From Aureococcus anophagefferens (Eukaryota; Sar; Pelagophyceae; Pelagomonadales; Pelagomonadaceae), in NCBI RefSeq assembly GCF_000186865.1, contig NW_008705570.1:816796-880795 (forward strand): a stretch of 64,000 nt of DNA, given 5' to 3'. The position numbers and the translations under genes were made by a program. Under the pieces are notes generated by a model. The model searched no databases. It saw only the letters and a list, made by a program, of their open reading frames with translations, and had not been told where the DNA came from. Shown here piece by piece: positions 60,185-64,000 of the stretch. How positions within the stretch are numbered: position 1 is the stretch's first letter; each line of letters opens with the position of its first letter.

Positions 60185-62791
60185 CTAGAGGAGGACGAGG
60201 TGGTCCGCGAGCGCGAGGCCGCCGCGGGGTTTCCCGCCGGGCTCGACGGGCGCGACGACGGACGGCGGGTCGCCGCCGCCGAGGTCCGCGGCCGGCGCGG
60301 CCGCCGGCGGCGCGGCGCCGAAGAGCGCCGCGGCCTGGAGCATGGTGGGCCCGAACAGATTCGCGGTGACGACGCCGACGACCTTCGTCGAGCAGGCGGC
60401 GATGAAGGACGACGTCGACGGGGCCGTCGCCGCCGAGTAGAGCGACGAGAAGAGCGACGCGGCGCCGGCCGTGGAGTCGTACTCCGCGGCCGAGTCGCGC
60501 GAGTCGTCGCCGCCGGGCCCGACGCGCGCGGCGCCCGCGGCCCAGTCCTCGTCCACGCTGCCCATGGTCGCGATGGCCTGGCTGAACTTGGCGAAGTTGT
60601 CGACGACGGAGCGCCGGGGCTTGCGGCGCCGCGCGTTCGGCGACGGCGCGCCCCCGTAGCACGCGAACGGCCGCGCGCGCGGCGGCGGCGCGGGCACGGC
60701 GACGCGCGACGACGCGTAGGTCGCCAGCGCCGCCTGCTCCAGCGTCGGCGGCTGCGCCGTGCGCACGGACGCCGCGTCCGTGTTGTTGAAGGAGATCTCG
60801 CTGATCGCGTCGGACGGCGCCGCGTCCGGCGCCTCGAGGATCGCGCGCGCGGCGGACGCCGCCGCGCCGGACCAGCCGCTGTCCGCGGCCGCCGAGTACT
60901 CGTCGCCGCGCCGGTCGACCGGGGCGCCGCGGTCGAAGGCCGGCGCGGGCGGCATCTTCGCGAGGCGCGTCGGCGACGCGCCCGGGCCCGACGCGCGCGC
61001 GCGCGCCGACAGGGACCGGCGCTTCGCGCGCCTCCGCGCCTCCCCCGCCTCCCCCGCCGCCGCCGCGGCCTCGTCCCGGAGCTCCCTCTCCGCCGCCGCC
61101 GCGAGGCGCTCGTGGGCCCGCTGCTGCGTGTGGCGCACGGGGCTCGCGGGCGCCGCGGCGCCGCGGCTCGCCGGCGGCGACTCGAGCAGCGGGCGGCCGC
61201 CCGGCGCGCGCGGCGCCGCGAGGCGGAGCGCGCGGTCGACGTCGTGGTCCCGCGCCTTGAGCGGGGCGATGGACCGCGACCGCACGCGCGGCAGCGTGGG
61301 CCCCCGGTGCGCGTCCAAATCGTCGTCCGCGCCGCGCCAGTCGTAGAGCGCCTTGACGTCCTTGGACGCGAGCGTCACGCGGCTCGCCTTGAGGTCCTTG
61401 ACGGACGCGCCGGCGAGCACCTTGTTGACGTGGTAGGCGCCCCGGGCCGGCTGCTTGCCCGCGCGCATCTCGCGCGCGAGCTTCCGGTGGACCTTGGCAG
61501 GCAAAAAAATGTTCAAAACGACTTCAATATGCATGTACTCGCGCGGTTTCGACATAACTTTTTCGCTGTCTGTCAAGAACTCGCCGAGAGAAAACGATCC
61601 GTCCAAAAAACAGCCAAAACGGCTTCGATTTGACCGAGGTAGAGAGGTTTGAAGTTTTGCTGGACCGGTCCGTTCCGCCGGTCGTTTCCGGCACGGCGGT
61701 GGACCTTGCGCGCCTCGACGTGCTTCTCGCGCTTCCGGAGCCGCCGCGCGCGGATCTTCAGCGTGTCCTCGCGCCAGGCGCCGAAGACGAGCTTGATGAC
61801 GCTGTCGGGCTGCTCGAAGAACTCCGCCTCCTCCGCGGACATGGCCCCGTACGCCGCGAAGCCCTCGTTCTCCGGCGTCGCCATGCGGTGGCTCGACGCG
61901 GCGAAGTTGCGCTGCTCCACGGCCGCACTGCGCCAGGCCCGCAGGAAGTCCTTGAGCGTGTCGTAGTCCTCGTCGCCGAGCGGCTTCAGGTAGTCGCCGA
62001 GGTCCTCGACGAGCGGCTTGCCGTAGTCGCCCGGCCCGTGTCCTTTCGGCATGACGAAGCCCAGGCGCCCCGCGGGGACGCCGGCCTGCTTCGCGTGGCG
62101 CCGCGCCTCGCGCGCCTCCTCGACGGAGTCGTCGTCGCTGTCGCTGTCGCCGTTGAAGAGCTCGCGGTACGTCTTGATGACCTCGTTCATCTTCGCGACG
62201 CGGTTGAGCACCTGGGCGATTCAACGTGAGTGTTCCGCGCGCGCGCGCGTTCCGGGAAACGCATCCACGCGTCGAGATCGCTCCCGGGGATGATCGCTCG
62301 TCCAAGAATCAGCCGAAACGAGCGGAACGCGGCCGAGAAACCGGGAACGTCGCGCCCTTCGCGACGCGGTCGAGCACGGCCTTCTTCTGCTTCTCGGACT
62401 GGTAGCGCGCCTGGATGAAGAGCTTGGCGTTGACGCGGCCCACGGTCGCCGCGTCGAGCCACCGCGTGCCGCGGCTGTTCAGGTTGCCGACGACTTTGCG
62501 GTCGACGGCGGCGCGCGCGCCGACCGCGCCGGGCACGTGCAGGCTGCTCGGCCGCCCGAGCATCTTCACGCGGGGCTTGCCGCTCCGCGAGTGGAGGTCG
62601 ATGGGCGGCAGGGCCTTGGCGCTCGCCTGGCCCTCGTCCTTGGGCTGGCGCTTCCAATTCGCGCCGGACGCGCGCGGCCGCGAGCTGCCGAGGGCCCGCG
62701 TCCGCTGGCCGCTGCCGAAGCGCCGCGCCGACGCGCGCGCCTTGGGGGAGCCCGGCTCCTTCCTGGCGGGAGACGACGGCGGGGCCGGCAT
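60185..62791 (-). CDS. Large basic protein of unknown function interrupted by two introners
   Basis: Exons 62791-62378, 62211-61705 and 61492-60185 give 742 residues across introners B8 and C1 (both phase 0). The N-terminus is basic and serine-rich. The middle (about 130-320) has conserved-looking helices: KTYRELFNGDSDSDDD, DYDTLKDFLRAWRSAAVEQRN, FFEQPDSVIKLVFGAWREDTLKIRARRLRKREKH. The C-terminal half is disordered, alanine/proline/serine-rich, with KARDHDVDRALRLAAP and a coiled coil (RAHERLAAAAERELRDEA). Scaffold or cytoskeletal roles are plausible but unproven. Exact frame continuity at both introners supports the model. Confidence 0.6.
61493..61696 (-). mobile_element. Introner C1 (third family, about 204 bp)
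   Basis: In gene orientation it runs CCGTGCCGGAAACG to TTTGCCTGCCAAG, flanked by the 8-bp duplication GTCCACCG (61697-61704 and 61485-61492). Intron 61704-61493: GT donor, CCAAG acceptor, phase 0 before valine, joining EARK to VHRKLA. The interior (ACTTCAAACCTCTCTACCTC, TTTTTGGACGGATCG) is homologous to families A and B, but both ends differ from either. Confidence 0.9.
62212..62356 (-). mobile_element. Introner B8 (family B, 145 bp, both ends trimmed)
   Basis: The core and CGCGCGCGCG tract are intact, but the outer CAGGGCAGCA-type ends are largely lost; the 3' side still ends GCCCAG. The flanks share 21 bp with one mismatch (62191-62211 against 62357-62377), far longer than the usual 8. Intron 62377-62212 gives GT-AG, phase 0 before valine, joining QKKA to VLNRVAK; a donor further in (GTCGCG) would also keep frame by repeating seven residues. 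Confidence 0.85.
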
Positions 62792-62975
62792 CGCGTCGGT
62801 CTCTAGGGAGGGATGTTGCCAACCATGGGCTGCTCGAAGCGTTTCATTCGGCAGCTTGCCTTCATTTCAGCGAGCGGGTTGGAATTGCCTCTGGCTCGAA
62901 TGGAGATGTCGCATCGGCTCAGATGGTGCTCGGGGCGCTCGAGAGGTCGCATATAAACTGAGCAGGCGCACCTCG

Positions 62976-64000
62976 ATGGCGCGCAAGGAGCGGCGGAGCA
63001 AGCCGAGCGACGCCGAGATCGCGCGCTTGCGCGAAGCAAAGGTCGAGCGGAAGCGGCTCGCGGCGCTGGAGCCTCGCGCCGCACGGCCGCCGCCGCCACC
63101 GAAACCGTCACCGCCGCCGGACCCCGTGGGCGCGACGGCGGACGAGTCGCTGCGGGCGAAGGCGTGCCTCGAGGGCCTCGACGCCGACGTCGCGTCGCCC
63201 TTCGACGCCGCGCTCTACGCCGCGTCGAATCGACGGGGGACCGCGCGGCGGCCGGCGCCGCTCGCGCTCGGCCTCTGCCGCGCGCGCGTCACCGTCGCGC
63301 GGCGCGCGCTCGACGCCGCGCTCGTCGCCCTCGGGCCCGGCGCGCGCTTCGTCGGCGTCGGCGCGGGCCTCGACGGCGAGGCGCTGCGGCTGCTCGAGAG
63401 GGACCCGGACCTCGCGGCCGTCGAGGTCGATTTGGCGCCCGTCGTGCGGCGGAAGCGCGACCTGCTCCGGGCCTGCGCGTTCACCGAGGCGCTCCTCGGC
63501 GCCGAGCTCGAGGCGACCGACGACGGCGGCGACCGCGTCTTCGTGAAATACGCGCGGCTCGCGCTCGCGTCCGTGCCCCCGGGCGGCGGCGCCGCCGCGC
63601 TCGACGCCGCGGCGGGCCGCGGGCCGGGGCGGACGTTGGTCTACTCCGAGGTCGCGCTCTGCTACGCACCGGCGGCCGTCGCGGCCGCGGCGGAGGCCTG
63701 GGCACAGGCGCTCCCGGGCCGCGCGCTCTGGCTCGAGGTCGCGCCCCTCGCCGGCGGCGCGTCGCCGCTCGCGGCCGCGGCCGCGCGGGGCTTCGCGCGG
63801 TCGCGCGCGCCGCTCGCGAGCGCGGCGCCGTCGCCAGCGGTGCGCGCGGCGGCGCTCGGCGCGACGTTCGCCCGCGCCGTCGCGCTCGACCTGGCCGCGG
63901 CCTTCGCCGCGTGCCGCGGCCGCGACGCCGCGGCCGCCGACGACGCCGCGGGCCTCGCGCTCGCGCGGCGGCGCTACCTCGTGGCGGCGGCGTCCGACGA
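62976..64000 (+). CDS. Leucine carboxyl methyltransferase family protein (LCMT/TYW4-like), 5' part
   Basis: The frame is open from the ATG at 62976 to the window end (341 codons). A basic, proline-rich start (ARKERRSKPSDAEIARLREA) precedes the methyltransferase. FVGVGAGLDGEALRLL is the SAM-binding glycine motif. AAVEVDLAPVVRRKRDLLR matches the E/D-x-D...K strand of this family, and TLVYSEVALCYAPAAVAAAAEAW matches the post-SAM motif seen in PP2A leucine carboxyl methyltransferase and in TYW4. PP2A C-tail methylation or tRNA wybutosine modification are the two known roles; the missing 3' end would decide. One exon so far. Confidence 0.75.
   Translation, partial: MARKERRSKPSDAEIARLREAKVERKRLAALEPRAARPPPPPKPSPPPDPVGATADESLRAKACLEGLDADVASPFDAALYAASNRRGTARRPAPLALGLCRARVTVARRALDAALVALGPGARFVGVGAGLDGEALRLLERDPDLAAVEVDLAPVVRRKRDLLRACAFTEALLGAELEATDDGGDRVFVKYARLALASVPPGGGAAALDAAAGRGPGRTLVYSEVALCYAPAAVAAAAEAWAQALPGRALWLEVAPLAGGASPLAAAAARGFARSRAPLASAAPSPAVRAAALGATFARAVALDLAAAFAACRGRDAAAADDAAGLALARRRYLVAAASD

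Noticed and set aside
62951..62958. TATA box (ATATAAAC) for the methyltransferase gene
   Set aside because: It lies only about 20 bp before the ATG, so transcription would begin inside the coding region.

Overview
The window reads as nuclear DNA of a very compact, very GC-rich unicellular alga. I place it in the pelagophyte stramenopiles, with Aureococcus anophagefferens or a close relative as the best guess. Three things support this. The genes are eukaryotic: polyubiquitin, RRN3, TSR3, TBCCD1, a Cut8/STS1-like proteasome tether and a full-length ABCG transporter. Several products carry secondary-plastid style signal plus transit leaders (PsbP-like, MOSC-like, Nudix, alpha/beta hydrolase). 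Most telling, 13 short transposon-derived introns (introners) are present; introners of this build are described for Aureococcus. The species is an inference, not a database match.

Layout. About 39 protein genes alternate between strands with almost no space between them. Convergent pairs end 0 to 13 bp apart (482/483, 7983/7993, 15077/15085, 17878/17879, 30972/30982, 33425/33433, 60173/60185), and one pair shares its stop codons (58268-58271). Divergent pairs share roughly 120-220 bp. Region 1-9.3 kb: dioxygenase (partial), GT34-like glycosyltransferase, membrane-anchored PARP-like protein, GST-like protein, zinc-finger/Nudix protein, fucosyltransferase-like protein. 9.5-16.7 kb: RRN3, a large receptor-like membrane protein, and an ankyrin gene split by a 765-bp transposon. 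17-31 kb: two phosphoglycerate-mutase-fold genes around an EF-hand/P-loop kinase gene, a WH2-like membrane protein, a PIP-box protein, an 875-bp AT-richer gap, an RNase D-like exonuclease, a giant DnaJ-ankyrin protein, TSR3. 31-45 kb: MOSC-like, ankyrin, NTF2-like, PH/Tudor, zinc-ribbon, Sel1/dioxygenase and ABCG genes. 45-64 kb: polyubiquitin, TBCCD1, PsbP-like, arylsulfotransferase-like, phospholipase B-like, sulfotransferase, HEAT-like, Cut8-like and alpha/beta hydrolase genes, and a leucine carboxyl methyltransferase that runs off the end.

Introns. Of the 14 introns whose borders I can fix, 13 are introners. Family A has four copies, each exactly 203 bp, with ends CTGTGTGG/CCACACAG. Family B has eight copies, about 192 bp when intact, with ends CAGGGC/GCCCAG. 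Family C is one copy with other ends. All share an internal core (CGGCTGATTTTTGGACGA-like). In nearly every copy the insertion duplicated 8-9 bp of exon. The first duplicate supplies a GT or GC donor, the element supplies a terminal CAG or AAG acceptor, and exact removal restores the reading frame. The only other intron I can place is the G-rich one in the polyubiquitin gene. The 765-bp TIR element in the ankyrin gene has the same 8-bp duplication length but no usable exact splice pair, so it contrasts with the introners.

Limits: no expression data or searches were available. Start codons were taken as the first sensible ATG, and two genes (Nudix, arylsulfotransferase-like) contain a frame change I cannot resolve.
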